The notes: generated by a model from the sequence alone, not told the origin. A stretch of DNA of 64,000 nucleotides from Rhizobium album (GCF_003122325.1 NZ_QFBC01000009.1:166079-230078); one strand, 5' to 3'. Shown: positions 25,841 through 34,931, numbered from the stretch's first letter. Translations and numbers: made by a program.

Positions 25841-26815
25841 ATGACGGCGGCAATCAAGGAAAGACAGGGATTTGCAGGCGGAATGATTCCGTCGCTCCGC
25901 GGAGCGACAGGCCCGCTGATCGGATTGATCGTGCTTTGCCTTTTCCTCTCGTTCGCGACGGACAAGTTCCTGTCGGTGCGAAATTTCCTCAACGTGCTCG
26001 ACCAGATCACGGTGCTGGGTGTCATGGCCGTCGGCATGACGCTGGTGATCCTGATCGGGGGCATCGACCTCGCGGTCGGCTCGGTCATGGCGCTGGCGAT
26101 GATGGTGCTCGGTTATCTCAACGTCGTCGCCGGCGTGCCGATGTGGCTGGCCATCCCGCTCGCGCTCGCCGCCGCCTCGGCCAACGGGCTTGTCGCGGGC
26201 ATCCTGATTACACGCTTCAATGTTCCGGCCTTCATCGCCACGCTTGCCATGATGTCGATGACGCGCGGCATCGCCAACATGATCACCGACGGCCAGCAGA
26301 TCATCGGTTTTCCGGCCTGGTTCAACATGATGGCCATCGTGCGCTTCGGCGGCTTCCTGACGCTGACGGTTGCCGTGATGATCGCGGTCTTCGCCATCGG
26401 CCTTCTCTACCAGCGCTATCGCCATGGTGGCCGCGTGCTTTATGCCATCGGCGGCAACGCCGAAGTGGCCCGCCTTGCCGGCATCAACGTCCAGCGCGCC
26501 ACCGTGCTCGTCTATGTGGTCTGCAGCTTCCTCGCCGGCCTCGGCGGCATGGTGCTGGCGGCCCGCCTCGACTCGGTCCAGCCGTCCTCGGGCGTTTCCT
26601 ACGAACTCGACGCCATCGCCGCGGTCGTCATCGGCGGCACCTCGCTGTCGGGCGGCACCGGCGGCATCGGCGGTACGATCATCGGCGTGCTGATCATCGG
26701 CGTGCTGCGCAACGGCCTCAACCTGCTCAGTGTCTCGCCCTTCATGCAGCAGGTCATCATCGGCGCCGTCATCGTGCTCGCCGTCACGGCCGAAACCTAC
26801 CGCAAGCGCAAGTAA
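25841..26815 (+). CDS. Monosaccharide/polyol ABC transporter permease (RbsC-like)
   Basis: A 324-residue CUT2 permease with about ten hydrophobic helices and family segments GMTLVILIGGIDLAVGS, YAIGGNAEVARLAGI and DAIAAVVIGGTSLSGGTG. The ATG at 25841 follows GGGAGGAGGAG; the longer open frame from 25658 runs through the divergent promoter region and is rejected. Order permease-binding protein-ATPase follows. Works as a homodimer in the inner membrane. Confidence 0.9.
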   Translation: MTAAIKERQGFAGGMIPSLRGATGPLIGLIVLCLFLSFATDKFLSVRNFLNVLDQITVLGVMAVGMTLVILIGGIDLAVGSVMALAMMVLGYLNVVAGVPMWLAIPLALAAASANGLVAGILITRFNVPAFIATLAMMSMTRGIANMITDGQQIIGFPAWFNMMAIVRFGGFLTLTVAVMIAVFAIGLLYQRYRHGGRVLYAIGGNAEVARLAGINVQRATVLVYVVCSFLAGLGGMVLAARLDSVQPSSGVSYELDAIAAVVIGGTSLSGGTGGIGGTIIGVLIIGVLRNGLNLLSVSPFMQQVIIGAVIVLAVTAETYRKRK

Positions 26816-26941
26816 CGACTTTCACGCCGCAGCCTCAGCGCTGCGGGGGACTGAAAACGGTCTGCAATGGTGCGGGCCGGCAAAAGGGAAGGTGGTCTTC
26901 TGCCAGGGCAGCAAACCACCGGGCAACTCGGAGGAGAAACC

Positions 26942-27874
26942 ATGAAACTGTCCAAAATCCTGATGGCGGCGACTGCTGCTGCAATTTTCGCCGCGCCGGC
27001 AGCGGCGGCCGAAATCAAGAAGATCGGCCTCGCCGTTCCGAACCTGCAGGCCGACTTCTTCAACCAGATCAAGCTCGGCGTCGAAAAGCATGCCAAGGAG
27101 AAGGGCATCGAGGTTGTCGTCGTCGATGCGAAGAACGACACCAACACCCAGGTCAGCCAGGTGCAGGACCTGATGACGCAGGATATCGACGCTTTCATCT
27201 ACATCCCGGCCGGTGCAGCGGCTGCTGCCGTTCCGACCCGCCTCGCCCGTGAAGCCGGCATCCCCGTCATCAACGTCGACCGCGTTCCGGACGGCGCGCC
27301 GGGCGATACCTTCATTGCCGGTGAAAGCGTCGAATCCGCCTATGCGGTGTGCAAGCACATCATCGAGAAGGCCGGCGGCAAGGGCAAGATGGCCATCATC
27401 CACGGCCAGAAGGGCACGACGCCGGAAGTCGACCGCTTCACCGGTTGCAAGCGCGCCATCGACGAAAACAGCGGTGTCGAGTTGGTCGACCAGCAGTGGA
27501 GCAACATGTGGTCGGCGGACGAGGGTTTCTCGATCGCGCAGAACATGCTGCAGGCCAACCCGGACATCACCATCATCTTCGGCCAGGCTGACGGTCTCGC
27601 CATGGGTGCGGCCAAGGCCGTCGACGTTGCCAACCTCTCGGACAAGGTGATCATCGGCGGTTACGACGGTGACGTCTCGGCGCTCGAATACCTCGCAAAG
27701 TGCAAGGGTCCGTTCATCGCAACGGCAACCCAGAGCACGCAGAAGATGGGCGTTCTCGCTGTCGAATCCGCGATTGCCGTCGCCGCCGGCCAGAAGGTCG
27801 AAGAGCGCCAGACGCCGAACGCCGTTCTGACGACGTGCGAAAACGCACCGGAATTCGTCAAGAGCCATCCGTAA
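26942..27874 (+). CDS. Sugar/polyol ABC transporter periplasmic binding protein (RbsB-like)
   Basis: A 310-residue periplasmic binding protein with a Sec signal peptide (MKLSKILMAATAAAIFAAP, cleavage near AAAA-EIKK). The mature part has the ribose-binding-protein fold segments VDAKNDTNTQVSQVQDLM, IPVINVDRVPDG, and GQADGLAMGAAKAV with IIGGYDGD. GGAGGAG lies upstream. The ligand is likely a monosaccharide or sugar alcohol handled by the neighbouring SDR, kinase and transketolase genes. Confidence 0.9.
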   Translation: MKLSKILMAATAAAIFAAPAAAAEIKKIGLAVPNLQADFFNQIKLGVEKHAKEKGIEVVVVDAKNDTNTQVSQVQDLMTQDIDAFIYIPAGAAAAAVPTRLAREAGIPVINVDRVPDGAPGDTFIAGESVESAYAVCKHIIEKAGGKGKMAIIHGQKGTTPEVDRFTGCKRAIDENSGVELVDQQWSNMWSADEGFSIAQNMLQANPDITIIFGQADGLAMGAAKAVDVANLSDKVIIGGYDGDVSALEYLAKCKGPFIATATQSTQKMGVLAVESAIAVAAGQKVEERQTPNAVLTTCENAPEFVKSHP

Positions 27875-27899
27875 CCCGGTCCTGAAAGGCAGCCGCGCC

Positions 27900-29387
27900 A
27901 TGACGACCCGCTCTCCAATCCTGTCGCTCCGAGACGTTCAAAAGTCCTACGGTCCGATCAAGGTTCTCCACGGTGTCGACCTCGACATCTATCCGGGGGA
28001 GGTCGTGGCGCTGCTCGGTGAAAACGGTGCCGGAAAATCGACCCTGTCGAACATCATTTCCGGCACCGTGCAGCCCTCTGCGGGCGAGATGACCTGGCTG
28101 GGCAATCCCTATGCGCCCGCCGATCCCCGCGCCGCCATGGACGAGGGCGTGGGCATGATCCACCAGGAACTGAAACTGCTGCCGAAACTCTCGATTGCCG
28201 AGAACATCTTCGTCGGCCGCTATCCGATGAAGGCCGGCCGCATCGACCGGAAGGGCATGGAGGAGCGGGCGCGGGCCGGCCTGAAACGGCTCGGCCTGGA
28301 CGTCTCGCCCGACCGGCTGGTCGAAGGCCTGTCGACCGGCAGGCAGCAGCTGATCGAAATCGCCAAGGCGCTGACGCTGAATGCCCGCCTGCTCATTCTC
28401 GACGAGCCGACTGCGGCGCTCGGCGGCGAGGAGACGCAGTTGCTCTTCCGCCAGATCGAGCGGCTGAAGGCGGACGGCGTCGGCGTCATCTACATTTCGC
28501 ATCGCCTCGAGGAAATCCGCCAGATTGCCGACCGCATCGTCGTCATGCGCGATGGCGCCAAGGTGCAGGAGTTCGACACCGGTGACGTGCCGATCCGCAC
28601 CATCGTCGAGGCAATGGTCGGGCGCTCGCTGGAACGCATGTTCCCGACGCTGCCGACGCCGACGGAGGAGGTGACGCTGGAAGTCCGCGGCTTGTGCTCG
28701 CCGTCCAACACGTTCCGCGACATCAATTTCTCCGTCCGCAAGGGCGAAGTGTTCGGCATTGCCGGCTTGATGGGCGCCGGCCGCACGGAGCTCGTGCGCG
28801 CCATCACTGGCGCCGACCCCATTTCCGCCGGCGAGGTGCTGCTGCACGGCAAGCCCGTGACACCGCGTTCGCCGATAGAGGCGATCCGCAAGGGCATCGT
28901 TCTCGTGCCGGAGGATCGCAAGCATCAGGGCGTGGTGCTCGATCATTCGATTGCCGAAAACATCGCTTACGCCAATCTCGGCGTCATCGCCCGCAAGGGC
29001 TGGATATCATCGCGCCGCGTCCGCGAGTTTGCCGACGAGTTCATCCGGAAATTCGGCGTCAAGGGCCGCGGCGGCCAGAATGCCGGCGAGCTGTCGGGCG
29101 GCAACCAGCAGAAGGTGGTGCTTGCCAAATGGCTGGCGCAGCGGCCGCAGGTGGTGGTGCTGGACGAGCCGACACGTGGTATCGATGTCGGCGCCCGGTC
29201 GTCGATCTACGACCTGATCGTCGATCTGGCCCGCGAAGGCGTGGCGGTGATCGTGGTCAGCTCCGATCTGGAGGAGGTGCTCGGCGTCTCCAGCCGCATC
29301 ATGGTGATGGCCCAGGGAAAACAGGCCGGTATCCTGAACCGCGAAGACGCCAACGACGTCTCTGTCATGGAACTGGCAACGATCTGA
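27900..29387 (+). CDS. Sugar/polyol ABC transporter ATPase, tandem domains (RbsA-like)
   Basis: A 495-residue protein with two ABC domains. Domain 1 has Walker A GENGAGKST, signature LSTGRQQ and Walker B LLILDEPTAAL. Domain 2 has the degenerate GLMGAGRTE, signature LSGGNQQKV and VVVLDEPTRGID. This RbsA layout energises the RbsC-like permease. It starts 25 bases after the binding-protein stop. Confidence 0.92.
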   Translation: MTTRSPILSLRDVQKSYGPIKVLHGVDLDIYPGEVVALLGENGAGKSTLSNIISGTVQPSAGEMTWLGNPYAPADPRAAMDEGVGMIHQELKLLPKLSIAENIFVGRYPMKAGRIDRKGMEERARAGLKRLGLDVSPDRLVEGLSTGRQQLIEIAKALTLNARLLILDEPTAALGGEETQLLFRQIERLKADGVGVIYISHRLEEIRQIADRIVVMRDGAKVQEFDTGDVPIRTIVEAMVGRSLERMFPTLPTPTEEVTLEVRGLCSPSNTFRDINFSVRKGEVFGIAGLMGAGRTELVRAITGADPISAGEVLLHGKPVTPRSPIEAIRKGIVLVPEDRKHQGVVLDHSIAENIAYANLGVIARKGWISSRRVREFADEFIRKFGVKGRGGQNAGELSGGNQQKVVLAKWLAQRPQVVVLDEPTRGIDVGARSSIYDLIVDLAREGVAVIVVSSDLEEVLGVSSRIMVMAQGKQAGILNREDANDVSVMELATI

Positions 29388-29401
29388 ACAGGAACAACTC
29401 T

Positions 29402-30190
29402 ATGTCTGAAATCACCCTCAATGCGCCGAAAATGTTCGATCTTTCCGGCAACGTCGCCCTGGTGACCGGCGCTGGCAGCGGCATCGGCCAGCGGATCGCC
29501 ATGGGCCTGGCCCAGTGCGGTGCCGACGTGGCGCTGCTCGACCGCCGCTCGGACGACGGGCTGGCGAAGACCGCCGAGTTCATCGCCAAGGCAGGGCGCC
29601 GCAGCATCCAGATCGCCGCTGACGTGACCAGCAGTGCGGCGTTGAACGATGCGGTTGCACGCACCGAAGCGGAACTCGGGGCACTGACGCTTGCCGTCAA
29701 CGCCGCCGGCATCGCCAACGCCAATCCGGCGGAAGAGATGGAGGAAAGCCAGTTCCAGACGATGATGGACATCAACCTGAAGGGCGTCTTCCTCTCCTGC
29801 CAGGCGGAGGCTCGCGCCATGCTGAAATCCGGCCGCGGCTCCATCGTCAACATCGCCTCGATGTCCGGCGTCATCGTCAACCGTGGCCTCAACCAGTGCC
29901 ACTACAATGCCTCGAAAGCCGGCGTCATCCACATGAGCAAGTCGATGGCGATGGAATGGGTCGGCCGCGGCGTCCGCGTCAACACCATCAGCCCCGGCTA
30001 TACCGCAACGCCGATGAACACCCGGCCGGAAATGGTGCACCAGACGAAACTGTTCGAAGAGCAGACGCCGATGCAGCGCATGGCGAATGTCGATGAAATG
30101 GTCGGGCCGGCGGTCTTCCTGCTGTCGAATGCCTCAAGCTTCGTGACGGGTGTCGATCTTCTCGTCGACGGCGGCTTCTGCTGCTGGTAA
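29402..30190 (+). CDS. SDR-family oxidoreductase, likely polyol dehydrogenase
   Basis: A 262-residue classical SDR with VTGAGSGIGQR, NAAG, Ser in NIASMSGV and Tyr-Lys in YNASK. The C-terminal VDGGFCCW ending resembles rhizobial and mycobacterial tetritol/pentitol dehydrogenases (family memory, not a search). It starts 14 bases after the ATPase gene, so the imported substrate and this enzyme are directly linked. With the SDR at 20497 it gives the locus two dehydrogenases and no aldose isomerase, which points to a sugar alcohol substrate. Confidence 0.86.
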   Translation: MSEITLNAPKMFDLSGNVALVTGAGSGIGQRIAMGLAQCGADVALLDRRSDDGLAKTAEFIAKAGRRSIQIAADVTSSAALNDAVARTEAELGALTLAVNAAGIANANPAEEMEESQFQTMMDINLKGVFLSCQAEARAMLKSGRGSIVNIASMSGVIVNRGLNQCHYNASKAGVIHMSKSMAMEWVGRGVRVNTISPGYTATPMNTRPEMVHQTKLFEEQTPMQRMANVDEMVGPAVFLLSNASSFVTGVDLLVDGGFCCW

Positions 30191-30200
30191 ACACGTCAAA

Positions 30201-30221
30201 GGGCCGGCCACGCGCCGGCTC
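30201..30221 (+). terminator. Hairpin after SDR gene
   Basis: GCCGGC-CACGC-GCCGGC (extended by one G-U and one G-C pair) begins ten bases after the SDR stop. It lacks a clear T run, so termination is likely but not certain. Confidence 0.35.
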
Positions 30222-30317
30222 GTGATTAAAATATGGAATACTTTCTGTCGAAAGCATCTGCCGCGAAACTCCGGACTTTTGCGGAACTTCGCAGCAAGGA
30301 TTTACATTTCAACATCG

Positions 30318-30638
30318 ATGGATTTGCGGGTTCGGGTGCTTGCAGCGGTTTCACAGGGCCTGTCGCATCGGGCTGCTGCCGAGCGTTTTGATGTCAGTGC
30401 GGCCAGCATCAGTCGCTGGCGCAAGCGAGCGCGAGAACAAGGCGACGCCCGGCCTCGTGCACTGGGTGGAGACCAACGCTCCGCCCGGATCGATGCACAT
30501 ATGACCACCATTCTCGACGCGTTGGGACCGGACAGGGATGCGACGATTGAAGAGGTTCGCCATTGCCTCGCCGAACACGAGCTGTTCTTCAGGTTCGGCA
30601 CGATCCAGCGCTTCTTCGCTCGTCACAAAATCACGCGC
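30318..30638 (+). mobile_element. IS630-family transposase remnant (N-terminal part)
   Basis: The frame from ATG 30318 begins MDLRVRVLAAVSQGLSHR and continues through an HTH (AERFDVSAASISRW), ARPRALGGDQRS and FRFGTIQRFFARHKITR, which is the usual N-terminal half of IS630-type transposases in rhizobia. Similarity stops abruptly at about 30638; the frame then runs into unrelated DNA and ends at 30659. The catalytic DDE half is missing, so this is a dead fragment. Confidence 0.72.
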
Positions 30639-30724
30639 AGTTCCGGGTCGGCCAGGTGATAGCCGTTGATGGTTGGATGCAGCTTCAGGCCCTTGAAGCC
30701 CCAATCGGAGTGGTCGGTGAGTTC
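30623..30724 (-). pseudogene. Fragment of an amidohydrolase-family gene
   Basis: On the minus strand an open piece of 33 codons reads LTDHSDWGFKGLKLHP then TINGYHLADPELRV before a TGA. GFKGLKLHP is typical of amidohydrolase family 2 enzymes. It is bounded upstream by a stop at 30725-30727 and downstream merges at about 30638 with the IS630 remnant, so it looks like a gene end left by insertion and deletion. Short, hence moderate confidence. Confidence 0.42.
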
Positions 30725-30874
30725 TTAGCGGCGGCGCATCATTCCAAGGCTCCCTAATTCGAAAGCCCTGAATCATCGGCACGGCTAAATAACAAGTGAT
30801 TTTATGAGTTTACGCCTAAAGCAGCGGCCCGTTTATCTGGGACGGTCAAACCGCGCCGGGCTTCTTTGCGCACT

Positions 30875-32236
30875 TCAAGGCCCGGCGCGCGGCAGCGAAA
30901 TCAAGCATCGCAGCCCCGCGTTATCGACAGCGGAGAGTGCAATCGTACCCCCGTAGAGTTGGATAAGTTCACTGGCGATCGACAACCCGAAGCCATCGCC
31001 TGGCGTTGTCTCGTCAAGGCGCTTTCCGGGGAGGAATGCCTGTCCGACGGCTGCTGGCGTCATGCCGGGGCCGTCGTCTACAATTTCGATAATGGTCATG
31101 CTACCCTCGGACTTGGCCGAGATAACGATTGAGCTTCTTGCCCACTTGAAGGCGTTGTCGATCAGGTTGCCAAGGATCTCGTCGAGATCGTCTTCAGCGC
31201 AGGTAACCGACAGGTTGGGATCGATCTCGCAATGCGCCATGATACTCCGTTCGGCGTAAATCCGCGACATGACAAGCAGGAGATCATCGACGCAGGGCCT
31301 GACGGGCATGCTCAGGCCTGGTCCACCGGCGGCTATTTTTCGGGCGCGGGCTAGGTGATGTCGGATACGCTGGTCGATCCTGCCGACCAGGCTGCGCATC
31401 TCTCCTCTGGGGTCGTTTGTGGAATCGAGCGCAAGCGAGAGACTGGTAATCGGCGTCTTGAGGCCATGGGCCAGATTGGCGAAGTGCAGGCGCGTATCGG
31501 TCAACCGCTGGAGGTTTTGATCGACCAGGCGATTGATCGCCTGAGACGCCGGGCGCAGCTCTTCCACATCCGTATCGGGCAACCGGGGCAGGTTGCCAGC
31601 CGTGATCGCCGAAACGTCGACGGTGAGTTGCCGGAGGGGGCGCAGGCCGTAGCGCGTCTGGGCAAAGATGCCGGCAACCAGTGCGGCCCCGAGCAAGGCC
31701 ATTGCGGACGCCAGCCAGAACAAAGCGCGCCGCGCCGGCGCACTCAGCGCCGATTGCGGCGCCGTGACGGCGATCTCAACCGCTTTGCCAGCGATGCTTG
31801 CCCCGGCGACCCGCACGTAGAGGTCCTCTTCACCCAACTCCACGCGGCCTGCCGGACCGGGCTCCCCGCTCAAGGCTTGCCGCCAGTCGAACGGGCGAGG
31901 AGGGCTGTCGATGGTCTGGCCGGCAAGCGACCTGGAGGTCACGTGCAATCGATCCCCCGAGATCTGCCAATACCATCCCGAGCCCTGGCGGTCGAAGGGC
32001 GGCCCGTCCAGCGCGGTCGTGAGCACAATGGTTCCGTCCGCGCCAACAGAAAGCGCGCCGCGCAGCCCGTCGATCTGAGTGTCGAGCCGCTGGTCGATCT
32101 GTTCGCGAACGACGCTTGCGACGATCAGATAGAGAATGACCGATGCGACCACGACCGTCGCCGTCACGAAGAGCAGCGAAAAACCGACCAGCCGCCGCGA
32201 TATCGATGCGCGCCTGAAGAATTCCAGGCCGTTCAT
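30875..32236 (-). CDS. Sensor histidine kinase (PhoQ/QseC-like)
   Basis: A 453-residue membrane kinase: first helix near residues 18-38 (LLFVTATVVVASVILYLIV), periplasmic sensor about 40-170, second helix near 175-195, HAMP, then the H-box with HGLKTP (phospho-His), and an ATPase domain with N-box DEILGNLIDNAFKWA, G1 IVDDGPGM and G2 GDGFGLSI. It overlaps the response-regulator gene by 4 bases. The stimulus is unknown; the neighbours are a membrane-anchored protein, an MFS carrier and an ArsB-type carrier. Confidence 0.88.
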   Translation of the reverse strand: MNGLEFFRRASISRRLVGFSLLFVTATVVVASVILYLIVASVVREQIDQRLDTQIDGLRGALSVGADGTIVLTTALDGPPFDRQGSGWYWQISGDRLHVTSRSLAGQTIDSPPRPFDWRQALSGEPGPAGRVELGEEDLYVRVAGASIAGKAVEIAVTAPQSALSAPARRALFWLASAMALLGAALVAGIFAQTRYGLRPLRQLTVDVSAITAGNLPRLPDTDVEELRPASQAINRLVDQNLQRLTDTRLHFANLAHGLKTPITSLSLALDSTNDPRGEMRSLVGRIDQRIRHHLARARKIAAGGPGLSMPVRPCVDDLLLVMSRIYAERSIMAHCEIDPNLSVTCAEDDLDEILGNLIDNAFKWARSSIVISAKSEGSMTIIEIVDDGPGMTPAAVGQAFLPGKRLDETTPGDGFGLSIASELIQLYGGTIALSAVDNAGLRCLISLPRAGP

Positions 32237-32895
32237 AACGCGACCGTCAGCATGTAGCCGCGTCCACGCACCGTCTCGATCAACTCCGGCCCGATCTTGC
32301 GCCGCAATCTCGCGACAATGACCTCGATGGAATTGGAATCGACCTCCGCGTCGCCCTCATAGACGCGCTCGATCAGTTCACGCCGGTCAACTATAATGTC
32401 TTTCCGAAGCATCGGGCATGACAGCACGCGCCATTCCAGGGCCGTCAGCTTCAACGGCAGGCCGCTCAGTTCGAAAGTGCCGAGTTGGGCATCGAACGTC
32501 AGCGGTCCGCAAGCGATTTTCGAGCTCGCATGTCCTGTCGAGCGCCGCACGAGCGCGCGCAGTCGCAACACCAATTCCTCCACTTTGAACGGCTTGGTCA
32601 GAAAATCGTCCGCGCCCGCCTTGAAGCTTTCGACCTTGTCCGGCCATCCGTTGCGGGCCGTCAGGATCAGCACCGGAAAGGTGCGTTCGGCGGCGCGCCA
32701 CGCTTTGAGAACGGACACGCCATCGATGTTGGGCAATCCCAGATCCAGCACTGCGACGTCGTAAAACTCCGTGAGGCCGGCATGCTGGGCATCCTCCCCG
32801 TTCCGAGCGATGTCGACGACGAAGCTTTCCGCCCGTAAGCTGGCGGCAATGCGCCTGGACAGGTCGGCATCATCCTCGACAAGAAGCACGCGCAT
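32233..32895 (-). CDS. OmpR-family response regulator
   Basis: A 220-residue two-domain regulator. Receiver domain: acidic pocket near the N-terminus (VEDDADL), phospho-Asp in VAVLDLGLPNIDG, Thr in ILTARNG, and Lys in FLTKPF. C-terminal winged helix with RELIERVYEGDAEVDSNSIEVIVARLRRKIG. Transcribed with the kinase, divergent from the membrane-anchored protein gene at 33030. A 6-5-6 direct repeat in the gap is a likely binding site. Confidence 0.9.
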   Translation of the reverse strand: MRVLLVEDDADLSRRIAASLRAESFVVDIARNGEDAQHAGLTEFYDVAVLDLGLPNIDGVSVLKAWRAAERTFPVLILTARNGWPDKVESFKAGADDFLTKPFKVEELVLRLRALVRRSTGHASSKIACGPLTFDAQLGTFELSGLPLKLTALEWRVLSCPMLRKDIIVDRRELIERVYEGDAEVDSNSIEVIVARLRRKIGPELIETVRGRGYMLTVAL

Positions 32896-32942
32896 GGCTG
32901 GTCCGTTTCTGATTGGAACGCCGCATTGTTACGGCAATCAGG

Positions 32943-32972
32943 CTTAACTCAACCTGAACCGCAAGGTTCAGG
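32943..32972. promoter_or_regulatory. OmpR-type direct repeat CTTAAC-N5-CTGAAC with adjoining hairpin
   Basis: CTTAAC (32943-32948) and CTGAAC (32954-32959) are spaced by 5 bases, the 11-base period used by OmpR-family dimers such as PmrA and QseB. A perfect hairpin CCTGAACC-GCAA-GGTTCAGG follows at 32953-32972. It lies between the two divergent genes and is the best candidate site for the local response regulator. Confidence 0.5.
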
Positions 32973-33029
32973 CTGCTGATGGCAATGGGCTGTTAAAACT
33001 CTCCCGTCGAACAAGGACAGGAGACCAAA

Positions 33030-33539
33030 ATGTCGACCATAGACGATAACGCTTCCGACAATCATCACGAGACGGACGCTGGCAGGCCACATCGGCCGCA
33101 CAGAAACAGGACGCGTCATCCGGCGGCGTTCGGCGTCACGGCGTTCGCCATCCTGGCGCTCGGCGCGGCCGCCGGCGCCGGTGCGATGAAACTGGCGCGT
33201 CCAGGCATGGAACTCGCCCCCACAACGCCGGTCGCGATTTCGGCGATGCAGGAATGGAGCCTCGTGACCGTCAAAGGGAAGGTGGCCGAAGTCTTCGGCA
33301 ACAAGTTCATCGTCCAGGACGATAGCGGACGCGCGCTGGTGGAGACCGGGCCTGCCGGCGACAGCGGAAAGCTCGTCGCGCTCAACGAACCCGTCAGCGT
33401 CCAGGGCCGCTTCGAGCACGGCTTCCTGCATGCGACCTACATCATCCGCCAGGACGGCAGCGTCGAAGCGCTTGGGCCGGCCGGCGGACCGCCGCGCCAC
33501 GGTCTGATCGAAGACATGCTGCGCCATGACGGACCCTGA
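33030..33539 (+). CDS. Membrane-anchored small protein with periplasmic OB-like domain
   Basis: A 169-residue protein with a His/Arg-rich cytoplasmic N-terminus (about 32 residues), one membrane segment (FGVTAFAILALGAAAGAG, about 34-52) and a periplasmic part with a strand pattern VTVKGKVAEVFGNKFIVQDDSG then LVALNEPVSVQGRFE, which looks like a small OB-type fold. No firm family assigned. GGACAGGAG precedes the start. It is divergent from the response-regulator gene and is therefore a likely target or accessory of that system, as small OB-fold periplasmic proteins often are in PhoPQ/QseBC-type loci (inference). Confidence 0.62.
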   Translation: MSTIDDNASDNHHETDAGRPHRPHRNRTRHPAAFGVTAFAILALGAAAGAGAMKLARPGMELAPTTPVAISAMQEWSLVTVKGKVAEVFGNKFIVQDDSGRALVETGPAGDSGKLVALNEPVSVQGRFEHGFLHATYIIRQDGSVEALGPAGGPPRHGLIEDMLRHDGP

Positions 33540-33647
33540 CGATATTCGGGGTTCTACAGCAAAATCGGCCGCCTGGAACTTTCGTATTCATCGTTCGTTT
33601 CAGGCTGCCATCACATCCCATAACGCCACGTGCACGAAGAGACCGGA

Positions 33648-34889
33648 ATGCAAACCACTTCACGGACAGGCCTGACCGATCGGTCTCTGGTGGCGCTCGC
33701 CTTCCTCAATTTTTTCCTTGCCGATGCGCGCGACGGCCTGGGTCCGTTCCTCGACGGCTTTCTTGCGACCCACGGCTGGTCACCGATGACGCTGGGTGTT
33801 GTCGCCACGCTCGGCGGTGTGCTGGGCATGGTCGCGACGCCGTTGTTCGGGGCCTGGGTCGATGCGTCTCACCGCAAACGCACGCTGATCATCGTTCCCG
33901 TCATCCTGGTCAATGCAGCGGCGCTGTGGACGCTTGCGAGCCCCGGTAACGCGTCGGTTTTCGGCGGTCAGTCGGCAACGGCGATCGTCGGCGCCATCGT
34001 CGGCCCCGCGTTGATGGGCCTGACGCTGGGGCTGGTCGGCGAGAAACGCTTTTCGCATCAGGTGGCCAGAAACGAATTCTGGAACCATCTCGGCAACGTC
34101 GCTTCCCTTGCCGGCATCTACGCGGCGACCGTCGCGTTCGGCCTGAACGGCATCATCGGGCTGATGGTCCTGACGGCGATGGCCGCCGTGGTGGCGACGC
34201 TCGCCATCGACCCCAAGAAGATCAATCATGACGTCGCGCGTGGCCTTGCCCATGATGACGGCGCCCCCGGTCCGTCCGGCTATTCCGTTCTGGTCAGCAG
34301 CAAGGGGCTTATCCTGCTTGCCGTGACGCTGATGATCTTCCACTTCGGCAACGCGCCGATCAGCCGCCTGATTGCCCAGGATTTTTCCATCCGGCTCGGC
34401 ACCCCGTTCCTCACCACGGCAGTGACCACGGGCGTTTCGCAGCTTGCCATGATCGTCATGGCGCTCGCGGCGCCGTTTCTTATCCGCCGTTTTGGCCTGG
34501 CGAGCATCTTCCTCATCGGCCTGCTGGCGCTGCCGGCTCGCGGCGCGATTGCCGGCTCGTTCACGGATTTTTCCATCATCTTTCCCGTGCAGATCCTCGA
34601 TGGCATCGGTGCCGGACTGATCGGCATCGCGACCCCCGTTGCGGTGGAACGGATCCTGGCCGGCACGGGACGGTTCAATGTCGGTCTTGCCGCGGTGATG
34701 ACCGTGCAGGGGATCGGGGCGTCGCTCAGCAATATCGTCGCCGGCTGGCTGACAGACATGGGAGGCTACGGGCTTGCCTATTGGGTGCATGGCGGCGTTG
34801 CCGCATTCGCCGTCGCAGCCTTCGTGCTTGGCCGGGAGAGTATTGCTCCGCTGAAAAATAACGATATGGATGCCACGACCGGTCGCTGA
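33648..34889 (+). CDS. MFS transporter
   Basis: A 413-residue major facilitator protein with about twelve helices. The opening LVALAFLNFFLADARDGLGPFL and the segment LFGAWVDASHRKRTL (loop 2-3 motif A, GxxxDxxxRR-like) are clear, as is HFGNAPISRLIAQ in the second half. The ATG at 33648 behind GAAGAG is preferred over GTG 33630. Related proteins occur beside two-component systems in proteobacteria, but the substrate cannot be read from the sequence. The ArsB-type carrier gene follows 42 bases later, so these two are probably co-transcribed. Confidence 0.83.
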   Translation: MQTTSRTGLTDRSLVALAFLNFFLADARDGLGPFLDGFLATHGWSPMTLGVVATLGGVLGMVATPLFGAWVDASHRKRTLIIVPVILVNAAALWTLASPGNASVFGGQSATAIVGAIVGPALMGLTLGLVGEKRFSHQVARNEFWNHLGNVASLAGIYAATVAFGLNGIIGLMVLTAMAAVVATLAIDPKKINHDVARGLAHDDGAPGPSGYSVLVSSKGLILLAVTLMIFHFGNAPISRLIAQDFSIRLGTPFLTTAVTTGVSQLAMIVMALAAPFLIRRFGLASIFLIGLLALPARGAIAGSFTDFSIIFPVQILDGIGAGLIGIATPVAVERILAGTGRFNVGLAAVMTVQGIGASLSNIVAGWLTDMGGYGLAYWVHGGVAAFAVAAFVLGRESIAPLKNNDMDATTGR

Positions 34890-34931
34890 TGGCCATGTGC
34901 CGGCGGGTGTTGCGAAATTCGGTTTGGACAT

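Noticed and set aside
20497..30190. Idea that the second cluster is the D-apiose transketolase pathway
   Set aside because: Split transketolase and FGGY kinase fit, but no apiose isomerase is present and two SDRs are; a polyol is a better guess.
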